Source: Phytophthora hibernalis
Taxonomy: Eukaryota > Oomycota > Peronosporomycetes > Peronosporales > Peronosporaceae
Length of the DNA stretch: 64,000 bases
Assembly (NCBI GenBank): GCA_012656075.1
Contig: JAAKBF010000050.1
Coordinates: 62,001-126,000, forward strand
Direction of reading: 5' to 3'
The notes below the pieces were generated by a model. It searched no databases. It was not told the origin of the DNA and worked only from the letters and a program-made list of their open reading frames with translations. Positions 23,492 to 33,609 of the stretch are shown here, piece by piece. The position numbers and the translations under genes are program-made. How positions within the stretch are numbered: the stretch's first letter is position 1; every line of letters starts with the position of its first letter.

Positions 23492-24108
23492 TCAAAAAAT
23501 GTTGACGATTCCCAAGAAAGAGGCTACCTGCGAGGGGGTTGGGAATGCGATGAGTTCTTGGACTTTGACCTCGTCAGGAAGGGTTCCTACACCAGAAATG
23601 AGAAACCCCAAATTGCAAATTGCAGGATAGATGAGATGGCACTTCTCCAGTCGCAGCTTCAGGTTGATGCCGTTGAGCTTGGTCATCACAGCGCGTAGAT
23701 CTTCGACATGCTGCTCGAGGGTGTCACTGAACACCGTGATGTCATCGATGAAGACCCTGCAGCAGTAGTGATAGTCTCGAAGAGCTCCTTGAATGATGCG
23801 TTGTACGTGATGCGATACTGGTGTCAAGCCAAATGGGCAACCTTTGAAGCAATACTTGGCGCCGTCCCACGTGAATGCAGGCTTCGGGTGGTCTCGAGTC
23901 ACAACCAGAAACTATGCCGACACGAAACGCTTGTCTTTGAAGTCCGCGTGCGTTCCGTTGATCGTCGGTAGAGGTTTTTGTCGACAATAACCAGGATAAT
24001 GTTCACACCCCGCGCATCGATGCATGTATGGATATCGATCTTCCTGTAACTTCTTGTAGTAGTAGGTCTAGGGGCTATTCCAGTCACAGCCAGGTGGTGC
24101 AAGATCAA
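23492..24108 (-). pseudogene. gypsy reverse transcriptase
   Basis: From right to left: TCIDARGVNIILV (RT motif A region), a frame change, then KYCFKGCPFGLTPVSHHVQRI and CCRVFIDDITVFSDT, the catalytic FxDD box, followed by LRLEKCHL and GFLISGVGTLPDEVKV. The family call is secure; the two halves are in different frames. Confidence 0.85.
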
Positions 24109-24124
24109 TAATGCCGGCTACTAA

Positions 24125-24888
24125 TCACTCGTGAACCTGGTTTGAAACCGCCGGCTTCACGACATTTGGCAGTGGGTACTGCAAACGGTAGCACCGCCTT
24201 CCCTCCACAGTTGTACTGTGGATTTCGCTGTTGGGAATATTGCAAAAGGTACCGAGAGGTATACCTTGATTCGCCGTAAGCTCTGCCTCGAGCAGCTGGA
24301 GTACCGTTTCGCGATATTTGTCGTACTCAGGCATGGAGCCGAACACCCTAGGCGGAATGTAGTCCGCTTCTTCTTCTTCGTTTAGCGGTTCCGCCGCGGC
24401 CTCTTCTGTTGCCGTCGTAAATGGAAGATTTGACACGACGATTCCCAGGCGGGAGAGAATGTCCCGACCTATCAAGGCCTCGACTGCGGGACTCAACTCC
24501 ATGACCCGGGGCCGTATATTAACTGTTCGTGCACTGCACTCGAGTTAAACAGCATCTCGCAATTGGCATCCGTCGCAACTCATGCTAGCGTGCACTAATT
24601 CTATGGTGTAATCTTGCTATAAGTCAGCGAGAGATCGTCAGCGACGTGCTTGGACAGGATGGTATGAGAGGATCCAGTGCCGACTTGAGCAAACGGATGG
24701 TATCCAGCACAAATTACTGGAACCTCGACTGGGGAAACAGTGTTGAGGGAAATGTCGTCAATGACCTGGGCCACTTGAACCGTCGTATCATCTTTCGATA
24801 GTGGTATGTACAGCAACTCCGTGAATTCGTCCTCGTTGGTGCAGTGATTAGCGGAGTGAATAAACTGGTGGCACTTGAAGCAATCCAC
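24125..24888 (-). pseudogene. gypsy zinc knuckle and protease region
   Basis: CFKCHQFIHSANHC is a CX2CX4HX4C knuckle at the gag end. VGTGSSHTILSK sits where the aspartic protease D(T/S)G triad belongs, with Gly replacing the catalytic Asp. EALIGRDILSRLGIVVSNL matches the protease C-terminus. The piece is inactive as written. Confidence 0.75.
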
Positions 24889-24893
24889 CTTGC

Positions 24894-26023
24894 TCAGGTC
24901 CTGGAGCCGGCGGGCACTTCGCCGCGCGGTGTGGCGGGAGAACGAGCAGAAAACTTCGACGCGGGCGCCAAAGCGATGGGTGCGGTAGCCTTAGACGCTA
25001 CCAGACGAGCTCGGTATTCCTCGGTCGAGTATCCTCCGTGTGTCTGGTGAAAACTGCAGTACTGGGAATTGCGTGGTTGTCCAGACCGGGATTTCGACTT
25101 ATTTTTCGCCTGGCTTTGCGGCTGTCGTTCTTGGCTGTACCGTTCGAGAGCAGACGCATGTTCGGCTGCGACAGAGACCAGGTCCAGGATTGTACAGTAC
25201 GGATTTTCCACCTAGAATGGAAAACTACCGTCCACAGATAGACGTTGTGAGGCTTCAACTTATGCGTGAAGAGTAGCTTGTACCCTTCGTCTAACGCGTC
25301 CAAGTGCTATTTCTCCTTCCAATTAATGAAGCGGTCTCCAAAATCTTGCACGGACTCATCTTTGCGAAGCCGGCAGCCCATCAACGCATTAAACGCGCTG
25401 AATCGATGTAGGGCGAGTAGTAATGCTCAAGAAATAGCCTGCGCAACTCCGACTAAGGCTATCCCGACTGCACTATCGAACGGACGAAGCGCATCTCTTA
25501 AACACGAATGGAGTCAACGAGGAGAGGCGCCCAATGCTCAAACGGGACCCAGTTAGCTGTACAAGAAGCCTTGAATTTATCCATGAAGTCGTGAAGTCGT
25601 GAGGATTGGAGATTCATCGCGGTGCTGGACCGCGAAAAAGAGGTAGCGTACTGGCCTGCGCGGACGCTGCTGAAGTGGTGGATCATAGTGGGCTTGGGCT
25701 GGCGGTGGCGCCTGATTGTAGGTATTGGTTGTAGAAGCTGAAGCAGCCGTTGTGGCAGAAGCAGCACCCAGGGACTGGATTATCTCGAGCGTTGACCGAA
25801 TACCATGTGCCCAGACCAAGAGGCTCTCGTAAGACCTCACGGCTCGCTTAAGCTGATCTTCTAGCGCGTTTAGCTCGTCTGTCATGGATTCTGTCACCGG
25901 TACCGATCTAGTTTCCTCCACGGCGCGCTCGATGGCCTCCACCTCGCCTATCTTTGCTGGGAATTGCGACAGGAGTTCTTGAAGTCGGATCTGTTGGCCG
26001 CTCATAGTTGGAAGAGATGCCAT
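24894..26023 (-). pseudogene. gypsy gag
   Basis: ATG at 26023, about 40 bp inside the 5' LTR. The first frame (26023 to 25577) encodes a helical domain (IGEVEAIERAVEETR...ELNALEDQLKRAVRSYESLL) and a Pro/Gln linker. Capsid-like sequence continues in other frames to about 24894. Assigned to gag by position and composition. Confidence 0.6.
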
Positions 26024-26062
26024 CTTCAGTGAAGACTTGTTCGTCTAAAACAATGAAGACCT

Positions 26063-26250
26063 TGCAACCGAAGTAGCCAGAAAAGGTTGTGTATTGTAGA
26101 TTAAATTGAGAACTAAACTAGCTAGACATGTATACAAACTGGTGCGGTGGTTACGTGGCAGAAGGAAACTTCTCGTGCGGTCGCAAGTTCTAGAAGCCCG
26201 ATATTGGACTTGATCATTGTTGCTGCGTGGAAGCGGATAGGCATCCAACA
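26063..26250 (-). repeat. 5' LTR of the gypsy element
   Basis: On the minus strand it begins TGTTGGATGCCTATCC. It is co-linear with the other LTR throughout (shared GTGCGGTCGCAAGTTCTAGA core). Only about 40 bp separate it from the gag start codon. Confidence 0.8.
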
Positions 26251-26648
26251 GTGAATCTTCAGATCAATTTGGTGTTTTGGCAGACTTATTTGGTGAGCAT
26301 ATATTTTCACACTGGTGTCCTGAACGAAGATGGAACCCACTTCGTGCCTAGGTCACCCCTGTGCAGCTCAGCGGGTATGATACCAAATTCCAGGCGATGT
26401 CCTCAAGAGAGCTAACGCATAGAGCAGTTGCAGTGACACAACCAATTGTTGTACTGGTATGCCGTCGGCAGATTGGGGTCAGACTCACACCAATATGCCT
26501 CACTGCAAAGAAAGAAGGAAAACGAGGTTGCAGTCGTTTGTGTTTAGGAACTTCACAACGATTTATTATGATTTTTCAAACAGATACAAAGCGTCCGAAA
26601 GTCGATATTTTCATATCGCTCACTTTGAAACTTAGTTTGGAATTTTAG

Positions 26649-26650
<2 letters not shown>
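26251..26650. other. no gene supported
   Basis: Sequence between the gypsy 5' LTR and the microsatellite. Short open frames only; nothing recognisable. Confidence 0.4.

Positions 26651-26731
<81 letters not shown>
26651..26731. repeat. (ATCT)n microsatellite, about 20 units
   Basis: An uninterrupted run of ATCT for about 80 bp, followed by AAGCTAAGCTAA. It lies between the gypsy element and the Harbinger transposase. Confidence 0.98.
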
Positions 26732-26846
26732 AGCTAAGCTAAATGTCAAGTTTCACACCCGAAGTAACATCCAGAGCTGTTCCGTGCGAAGTCGCGGCTT
26801 TGTGACTGTAAGTTATGCAGAATACAAGCACACGTTACATATTGAA

Positions 26847-27946
26847 TCAAACGGCGCATGTGCTTCCTCTTTTGCTGAGTTGAACGCGAACTTCTCGTAG
26901 ATACTGGAAGCTCATCTTCAATAGACCGATAGAGTGCTGCGCCTTCGCCAACTGCGTGTTGAAGTAGTTCTTGTCAGGGTGAAGTCCAGTCTTCGGTGGC
27001 TTCTTGAGGGCAGGTACCATGATGTTCGACGCTTGAAAAGCAGAATCTCCGAGTAGGTACCCATTACACCGAAAGTACTCGTTTAGTCGTAAAGCCATAG
27101 GACTGTTAGTCCACATGCGGTTATCATGAGCAGATCCTGGCCATCCTACCAGTATATGTCGCATCATCGCATGTCACCAATGCATTGACTGCGTAGGATC
27201 CCTTACGGCAGAAATAGTCCTCTTCATCGTGCCGAGGCTTGGTGGCGACTGAAAACAGGGTGCCATCGGTAATACCCACGCAGTTGGGGAAGCCATACTT
27301 GTCATTAATACGCTGCGCAATAACTTGACGTTCATATGGATCTGGCCATGAGATGACTGTGACCTCCAGCTTCAAAACCGCTGTCACGACTCGACCGAGA
27401 TAGTTGTGGACAGAACCACTAGATATGACGAGCAGTTTGCCCACCTGCAGGGTGAGTTACTGTTGCCGTATCCTCCGATGTACCATTACATGAAGCTCCA
27501 CTCCTCCGCGAAATGGCTTCCCGTCCGTTTTGAAAGCTGAGTCATTCTCGAGGAGAGCAACCAGTCGAAAAACTCTGAGCGACGGAGACGAAAGTGATTC
27601 AGGATCTCGGTGTCCTTCGCATGGTCACGGTTATGGAGAACCTTCAGCCAACGACTCTTCTGTCGCCTAAATAGCAAAGGCCGTAGCAGGTATCGGGGCC
27701 TCTGAGCACGCTCGTACTCATTCGTCCAGTATTCGTCCAGTGCATCTTCATCAGACTAAGACTTCTGTGTCCTCCTTCCTTGCTGCTGGATCTGTGTTGA
27801 GTAGGTACTAGCGCGGTCCCGCATAATGTCCCGAAGTTTATAGTAGTACGAACAGCTGCAGTCTCCCTCGCCTCCAGCACCTTGCGTAGGCCCCGAAGCG
27901 CCTTATGACGTACTGAGAAGCGCACCATATCGAATTCTTGGTGCAA
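26847..27946 (-). pseudogene. PIF/Harbinger-type DDE transposase
   Basis: Cut-and-paste transposase in three frames. The N-terminal part (27946-27486) contains HFRLRRSEFFDWLL. The catalytic part reads GSVHNYLGRVV, GFPNCVGITDGTLF (first Asp), FCRKGSYAVNALVTCD, then after a frame change GWPGSAHDNRMW (second Asp) and YLLGDSAF, with NTQLAKAQHSIGLLK supplying the final acidic region. This is the DDE_4 arrangement of Harbinger nucleases. Two frame changes are visible. It could have mobilised the TTA-flanked MITE at 18162, but the ends of this element were not found to compare. Confidence 0.82.
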
Positions 27947-28113
27947 AATCTTCTATCTTGCTGCTCCAGAATTGCGGTAACCAAAGGGGGTAGTCAATTA
28001 TGATGTGTTTGATTGGTCAAAATGGTTATCGCGGCGATCGCCAAAGAAAAATACACTTGCTGCTGCAGAATTGACATCCTTGCTTGGTTGTACCGTATTT
28101 CAATCGCCAATGG

Positions 28114-28136
28114 TACCAGTGTGAATCACACTGGTA
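28114..28136. repeat. perfect 23-bp palindrome
   Basis: TACCAGTGTGA, one A, then TCACACTGGTA. It lies just left of the duplicated channel fragment. Confidence 0.8.
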
Positions 28137-28212
28137 AGTAAGTACCGGTAGATGTAGAAACGTAAAGTTGTGAACTTGACAGTACATTAATATTGTAGTT
28201 GTTGTTTGTGGT

Positions 28213-28357
28213 TTTCTCGGGTACTTCTGTCTACCGGTACAATGGCAACCGCGTCTTCTTCTGCGGCGTCATGCGCAAACTCGGCAAATTTGTGCTGGAT
28301 GCCGCTACTTTTTCGCTAGTCGAGTGTTTCGACTAACCGATGCAGTCATTCGTGTTT
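28213..28357 (+). pseudogene. duplicated channel tail, piece A (exon 6 and following intron)
   Basis: Matches about 10919-11094 of the channel gene: CAATGGCAACCGCGTCTTCTT, then GCGCAAACTCGGCAAATTTG and GCTAGTCGAGTGTTTCGACTAACC. Part of the intron is deleted (the donor GTACGT and about 40 bp after it are missing). It is cut at 28357 by a MULE-like insertion and resumes at 31474. Confidence 0.9.
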
Positions 28358-28358
28358 T

Positions 28359-28417
28359 CGCAACAGTTATTAAGTAGCAACCAAACACGAATAGGTTGCT
28401 ACTTAATATCTGTTGCG
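28359..28417. repeat. terminal hairpin of the MULE-like element
   Basis: 24-bp arms (CGCAACAGTTATTAAGTAGC...) separated by 11 bp, one mismatch. It shares TTAAGTAGC with the hairpin at 2878. Confidence 0.85.
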
Positions 28418-28451
28418 GAAACATTGAATGACCTGTTACTTCAGAAAACAC

Positions 28452-28498
28452 TGAAAACATGTTACCACAGTCATTCAGACTGTGGTAACATGTTTTCA
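28452..28498. repeat. perfect 21-bp-stem hairpin within the left TIR
   Basis: TGAAAACATGTTACCACAGT followed by C, a 5-bp loop (ATTCA) and the exact reverse complement. The corresponding place in the right TIR lacks it, so it arose after the TIR or inserted into it. Confidence 0.9.
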
Positions 28499-28658
28499 AT
28501 GCCTGTTACGGGGTTTAGGTGGCACCAAAAGCAACATATATTAAGGGCTGAAAACCTGTCACTTGTTTTCAGCAATCAAAAGTTGAAAGGTAAACATTCC
28601 ATTGTTAAGAATATTTCATTACATGCAAGTTTTATATTGAAGTAGTGTTATTACTGGC

Positions 28659-28859
28659 GTGGTCAAGTACGCCAATAACATCCTGAAGCAGAACCCAAAA
28701 TCAATGGACTTTGACTCGAACACGGGCAACAAACGCGTACTCGCTATCGTTCGACGTGGGTTGAGACTTGCCGACGAAGACAGTGGGATGAGAACAGATG
28801 GACTCAACGAGTTAGATATCTGTGCTACGAAGATTCAGGAATACCTGTCTCAGGAGTAG
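28659..28859 (+). other. orphan open frame inside the MULE-like element
   Basis: A 66-codon frame with regular codon use: VKYANNILKQNPKSMDFD..., then a charged helical part ending CATKIQEYLSQE. There is no ATG before Met-16 in frame. It matches no family I recognise. A short well-coded peptide with no transposase next to it could be a captured host exon (Pack-MULE) or an unfamiliar element protein. Confidence 0.4.
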
Positions 28860-29341
28860 TAACTGACAGCGCGCTCACAGGTCAGCGTCGGGTTGACGGG
28901 GGCTATCGTAGCTCCCGTGAGAGAATGGAAGGAAAGGAGGGAACACGGGTTACCTTGCCTTGACTGAATGCCTGGCAGTAACGACCAAGACGCGCGGGCT
29001 GTACTTTAGCGGGAGAATACAGGAATGAGATGAGTGCGACATCGTATTCCCATCCATCTTTTTCAAAGCCACTACACCACCGTATAGTAGCAAAGCCGTC
29101 TTGGGACCCATGCTGCTTACTAGCTGATGTGTTCTTGTAACTACTGCAGGTTACGACTACAAATCCTCGTTATGCTGGTGGTGGTTGGAAACCACCGTCG
29201 TGCGATGAGAGGCGGCGACCTCTCGTTACTACAGCGGTTTCTGTTTGTGGCGGCGACACCAACAGCGGCTCATGTCTTTATGTGTGCCGGTGCAGGCTTG
29301 TCAGGCCACTGGACCACTGGTACTTCACAGACAGCACAGTA

Positions 29342-30783
29342 TTAGTTGATATGGCAGTGGTCGGAGGCGCTGTTATTGAAGGCGCAGTCGACGAAGGGGG
29401 TATCGTGGCCGGCGTCGCACTCGAATAACAGTCGAAGTCGAATAACAGGAGCGTAAGTAGTGAGAACACATACTGCGTGCGAGACAGCACGCATGCGAGG
29501 CAGCGACAAATGTCCAAGTCGTGCATGCCATACGGTAGCATCGACGTGGCTCTCAGCTGATGCTGCGATCTCCCCAACTCGTTCATCCTTCAACACTAGG
29601 ACATCTTAAGCATACATGGCGCCACTTTTGCGCACATGGGACACGACCTTTCCCTCGTATTAGATGACATAACCGTCACTATCAAAGAGAACAGTCATCT
29701 TCTACGATACCAGCGCTGGAATTGAGAGCAGCTTTCGGTCGTGGCTAGGTACATACAGTACCTCAGTCATTTTCACTGTAGCTCCATCACCAGTAGATAT
29801 GCGATTGACGCCTACTCCACGGGCAGGTAAGCGATGTCCACTTGCCACACGAACATCCAGCGTCCCGGCTAGTTCCGAGAACTCACTCAAGTCGTTACGG
29901 TCGTTCGTCATATGGGAGCTGGCACCCCAATCGAAAATCCACGACGACGTTACTTCAGCCGACAAGGCGAACGCAAACTCGCTCCGTCGTCACCTTCTTC
30001 AGCTCTAGGGCACTGAGCCCGCTTGTGCCCGTACTCTTTGCACAAATAGCACTTCCCATTGAAAGTACTGCCGCCTGTCCGGCGCTGAACACCACCTTGA
30101 CCGTTTTGGTGCCCACGCCATCGTTGACATCGGCCACCACGTCCACGTCCGCGATCAGATCGGCCACCACGCCCATGCCCACCATTGACGGAGGCCTGAA
30201 AAGCCGTTTCTTACTTCTCCCTCTTCTGGATCGTCTCGTAAGCATTTCCTTCGCTTCGAGGAGTGTCATGTTGCCGTGCGCTTCAACGATATTTACCATC
30301 CCGTCATAATCTTGCGGGAGACTGCCCAGCAATATTACCAGTCCCTCGTCATCTGCGACCATGTCACCCACGGCGGATAGACGCAAGCATAAATCATCGA
30401 ATTGCATCAGATGCTGCATCAGGTCGTCACCAGCGGCAACCCCAAACTCGTGGAGCTGCTTGCGCAGCTGTACACGGTTATGCAGGTTCTGTTGAACGAA
30501 GAACCCGCGGAGTGTTTCCCACGCTTGGATGGCGGATGTCGCCACACGAACCATCGACTGGTAGGTAGGCCCGAGTAGTTTGACTAGCACGGCAAGCGCC
30601 ATGAGGTCCGCGGCTTTCCATTCTGTAGAGCCTTGTATCGCGGCCTCTTCTGCCTTGAGCACAACGTGGTTGAGAAGATCCTTGAGAGTGAGCGTCATGC
30701 GGGGCGTTAAACTCCCAAATGAAGTAGTTGTCGTTCCGGAGAGCGTTGTTTGGACCGAGAGGTTTTGGGCTCATAACCACTAA
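29342..30783 (-). pseudogene. Ty1/copia 5' half: gag, zinc knuckle, protease, pre-integrase
   Basis: From right to left: NNALRNDNYFIWEFNA (gag start), a frame break, then MTLTLKDLLNHV and a UBN2-type gag helix domain (TYQSMVRVATSAIQAWETLRG, LPQDYDGMVNIVEA). CYLCKEYGHKRAQC is a CX2CX4HX4C knuckle at about 30040. WIFDWGASSHMTND holds the aspartic protease site, and VWHARLGHLSLPRMR is the pre-integrase motif. The copy stops before the integrase core. It lies wholly within the MULE-like element. Confidence 0.88.
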
Positions 30784-31473
30784 TAAGGAGCTTGTTGTAG
30801 GACACTTGCGATGCTTGAGGTGTTTTGGAAAGTGAATGCATTTGGAGTGAGCGATCTCTTCTCGTGCTAGTCGAGCTACCCAAAAGCTCTACCTACTTCT
30901 ACCTACATGTTTGCTCAGCCGATTATGGACAGAGGAGCTGCTTGGCACCAGGACTCTTAGCAAATACTCAGGTGCACTTCAACAACCTTCACTTGCTTAA
31001 CCTATCAAGTTGACTTCTGCCTCCAGTACGGAATACTGGTTGGTCCATGCACACAAGTGGTCAGCATGAGTTCAGCATGGCTCTGGAAAGTCCAGAGGCT
31101 GTCACAGACAACACAGAGCCAATACAAGTGGCGACGACGGCGTTTTCGAATGGAGTGTGTCCTACCTGCACGGTGATCTTCTATATTACCAAGTCGAAGT
31201 GCTTGTCCAAGGCATCGTCCGGGCCTGAAACATAGGGACTCGCTAACCCAGAAGATGGCTCCCGATGTTTTCAGTGTCTTTCAAGATGGCACGAAATCAT
31301 TTCATATTTGCTTCAGTTTCCTTCATAATAACAGATTTTCAGCCCTGAATATAGGGTTTGCTGAGCTCACACCTAATCCGCATAACAGGCATTCAGTGAC
31401 CAGCAACGAGTATTCAGTGTTTTTGGCAGTAACAGGCATCCAGTATTTCCGCAACAGATATTAAGGTTTTTCC

Positions 31474-31711
31474 TTCGTGTTTAATGTTTTAGGTCAACGA
31501 GGCGCCTGTGACCAACTTACCGAGCACCATCGCAGTGAGTAAGAAGTGGCGTGTGCTCATGAAGGGCAGCAATATATGCGTAAGACCGAGCGGTACCAGG
31601 TGCAGCACCTCCACGCCTCGGTGCTGCTCCACGATGCTGTACGGGTCCTTGTCTTTCGCGAAAGATCCATGCGCGCGTCCAGAAGTTCACGGACATTACG
31701 CGAAATTTCAT
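31474..31711 (+). pseudogene. duplicated channel tail, piece B (exon 7, first two thirds)
   Basis: Aligns with 11086-11330, beginning with the last bases of the intron (TTTTAGGTCAACGAGGCGCC) and continuing through GAGCACCATCGCAGTGAG and CTCCACGCCTCGGTGCTGCT, at roughly 90% identity by eye. An extra TA in the AGCAATATATGCG region and a lost base near CGAAAGATCC break the frame. It ends at 31711, where a second element is inserted. Confidence 0.92.
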
Positions 31712-31903
31712 GGAAAATGACTATTTCCGAGCAAATGCCGGATGGTTCGTAAGAAAATGGGATCAGAGGTGGTTTTGAAAGCAAATGAAGTAAGCCAAGC
31801 AAATTTAACTGCTTATCGAGGCTGTTATTCAAGGATCAGAGTAAGACATTTTAGAAACGTTTAGTAATGCAGTGAATGATGGAAGTTAAGTAGCTCAGAT
31901 GAG

Positions 31904-32798
31904 CAGGGATTGACAGTAGGTTGCTGAAATTACTGGTGCGCTACTGGTTACTGGCGAACTACTGGTCAAATTACTGCAGTAACCAGTTATTTGGGACGAG
32001 GTGTAAATTACTGTTACTGCAGTAACCAGTAATCAGATTGAGAGCGTATTTTACTGGTAAATTACTGCCCTTTTACTGCCGAGCAGCTGACGAAATCCTA
32101 AGAGCATCAACGAGCAGAAGGGGGCAAGGTGGTATTTGGAGCTCCAGTAAAACCCTCTGCTCACAATTCAAACCCGTCAACTCTCGACGATCAAGCGGAC
32201 AAGGTACTTCAGGAGTGGATAGCCTACACGGTGGACTGGGTCCATTGCTTTACAACAATCGTCAAAGGATGGCGAAGGACGTCTGCACCCCATTGCTCCT
32301 GGTTCGTTGCGACAACGCCGTGTGTTGGCGGGTTGAGGCTGTATGCGCGCGTGTCGACATTCTACATTGGTATCGAGAGCAAGGAAGCGCGAAGTTTCCG
32401 CCCATCGCAGCTTTGGCACGAGTTTGGTTGGGAAGAAGTCCATCGAATGCGTTTCAAGAACGCGTCTTCTCTGTGGAGGGTTCGTGATGACCAACCTGCG
32501 TACAAGAACCGACAATGAGCGCGCGGAGATGCAGGTACTGTTCAAGCACAACAGGAAATAAATCCAGCGTATGGAGGGTGACAGCGATGGAGCCGAGGGA
32601 GTTCAAGTGGTCGACGTTTAGGTGGTCGTTAGTGTTGACCGTAGAAATACTGGCGAATTACTGGGCAATTAATGGATCATTGTTACTGTAGTAGATCAGG
32701 TCGCGATTTTGAAACTACTGTTACTGCAGCAATTCAAAAAGTGTTACTGGGAGTTACTGCAGTAGTCTGGCCGAAAATCAAATTACTGTCAATCCCTG
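31904..32798 (+). mobile_element. hAT element nested inside the second MULE-like element
   Basis: Termini CAGGGATTGACAGTA at both ends (inverted), with the perfect 8-bp target duplication CAGATGAG at 31896-31903 and 32799-32806. Subterminal regions carry many copies of TTACTGCAGTAACCAGT-like motifs, as hAT transposase-binding arrays do. 895 bp in total. It retains only the C-terminal dimerisation block of a transposase. Confidence 0.93.
32038..32490 (+). pseudogene. hAT transposase C-terminal fragment
   Basis: The frame ends DILHWYREQGSAKFPPIA, ALARVWLGRSPSN, FQERVFSVEG, which is the hAT dimerisation domain (W...FP.(I/L)A..AR..L....S..(S)ERVFS). The upstream part is not recognisable. No catalytic domain remains. 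Confidence 0.78.
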
Positions 32799-33199
32799 CA
32801 GATGAGACCTCAGAGAGACCGTTTGCCACCAAAGCGGAGGTCTGCAATGGTCGGCGCTTGAGTCGAAATAGCTGCCCTAACAAGGAGGCGCTATCTACTA
32901 AGACTGTACTGACGCCTTGACCGTCATGAGCGAACCGAAATTGGCGGTGCAAGCGAGGAGCGCACGAGCACCGTCCAACCCGATGTACGTCATCTCCCAA
33001 AAAGCCAACCCAAACACCCAACTTGACCCGTATACTACCCAGGCGAAAGTATGTTGAAATATGTACACATGTGCTTGAAAACCCACGCCTTACACTATTA
33101 ATAAGTTCACACCACTTGCTTGCGAACCATCGATTTGCTTGAAAAGACGCCACGAAATGGACTTGCTTGCCTTCGTTTGCTTGAAAATAATCCGTTCCC

Positions 33200-33345
33200 A
33201 AATTTCATGGACATGAATTAGCCGAAACTAAAGCGCAATAGCAGGATCACTAGCCGCAGGGGCAGCTCCGGTCTGCAATACCACGTCGGGGAGAACGATG
33301 GCTGTCCTCCGAGACAGGTGGTTCACCTGAGGTGGAGTATCGTGT
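33200..33345 (+). pseudogene. duplicated channel tail, piece C (end of exon 7, stop codon and 3' flank)
   Basis: Aligns with about 11320-11445: AAGCGCAATAGC, CTAGCCGCAGGG, CTTCGGTCTGCA-like sequence, then GAGAACGATGGCTG at the stop codon. Similarity fades after about 33345. Confidence 0.88.
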
Positions 33346-33349
33346 AAGT

Positions 33350-33371
33350 TCTCTGGATATTTATATCCAGA
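33350..33371. repeat. 22-bp inverted repeat
   Basis: CTCTGGATAT, two bases, ATATCCAGAG. It marks the border where homology to the channel 3' flank ends. Confidence 0.7.
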
Positions 33372-33609
33372 GTTTTAGAGCGAATCCAGAACCGTCCAGG
33401 ATCCTGTTAAAATACATAAAGGGATATAAATGTAATTACAACAAACTTGTCAACATACAATTATCTAGATTAAACATCGCATAACCTTATTAACTGCCAT
33501 ATTGTATCGGAAACACGTGAATGTTGACCCAATCAGCCACCTTACACGAATGTTGACCCAGCCAGCATCTAACAACATTCAAACAGCCTTCGTTAGGTGC
33601 GTTGGGTGT

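Larger units (their letters stand above)
21300..26250 (-). mobile_element. Ty3/gypsy chromovirus, full length but decayed
   Basis: Two direct LTRs (21300-21487 and 26063-26250) bracket gag, zinc knuckle, protease, RT, RNase H, integrase and chromodomain in normal gypsy order on the minus strand. The LTRs differ at about 15 of 188 positions (roughly 8%), so the insertion is not recent. Internal frames carry many shifts and stops. No convincing 5-bp target duplication was seen. Confidence 0.88.
28358..31473. mobile_element. MULE-like element with long imperfect TIRs and 9-bp target duplication
   Basis: Inserted in the duplicated channel tail. TTCGTGTTT is repeated on both sides (28349-28357 and 31474-31482), and the uninterrupted original at about 11088 has it once. 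The left about 200 bp and the right about 220 bp are inverted copies of one another (shared CTTAATATCTGTTGCGGAAA, TGCCTGTTA, AACACTGAA and GGGCTGAAAA blocks). The left end additionally carries nested hairpins. It holds no MULE transposase; it contains an orphan open frame and the 5' half of a copia element. Confidence 0.87.
31712..33199. mobile_element. second MULE-like element with 9-bp target duplication
   Basis: AAATTTCAT occurs immediately on both sides (31703-31711 and 33200-33208; a further GG also matches). The ends are imperfect inverted repeats: GGAAAATGACTATTTCC on the left and, inverted, GGGAACGGATTATTTTC on the right, each followed by AGCAAA. It has no transposase of its own and is about 590 bp long without the hAT element nested inside. 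Confidence 0.8.

Noticed and set aside
26651..26731. CRISPR-like array or telomeric repeat
   Set aside because: It is a simple ATCT tetranucleotide run without spacers, and the unit is not telomeric.
29955..30698. A host gene of 247 codons on the minus strand
   Set aside because: The sequence is a copia gag followed by its zinc knuckle, protease and pre-integrase motif.
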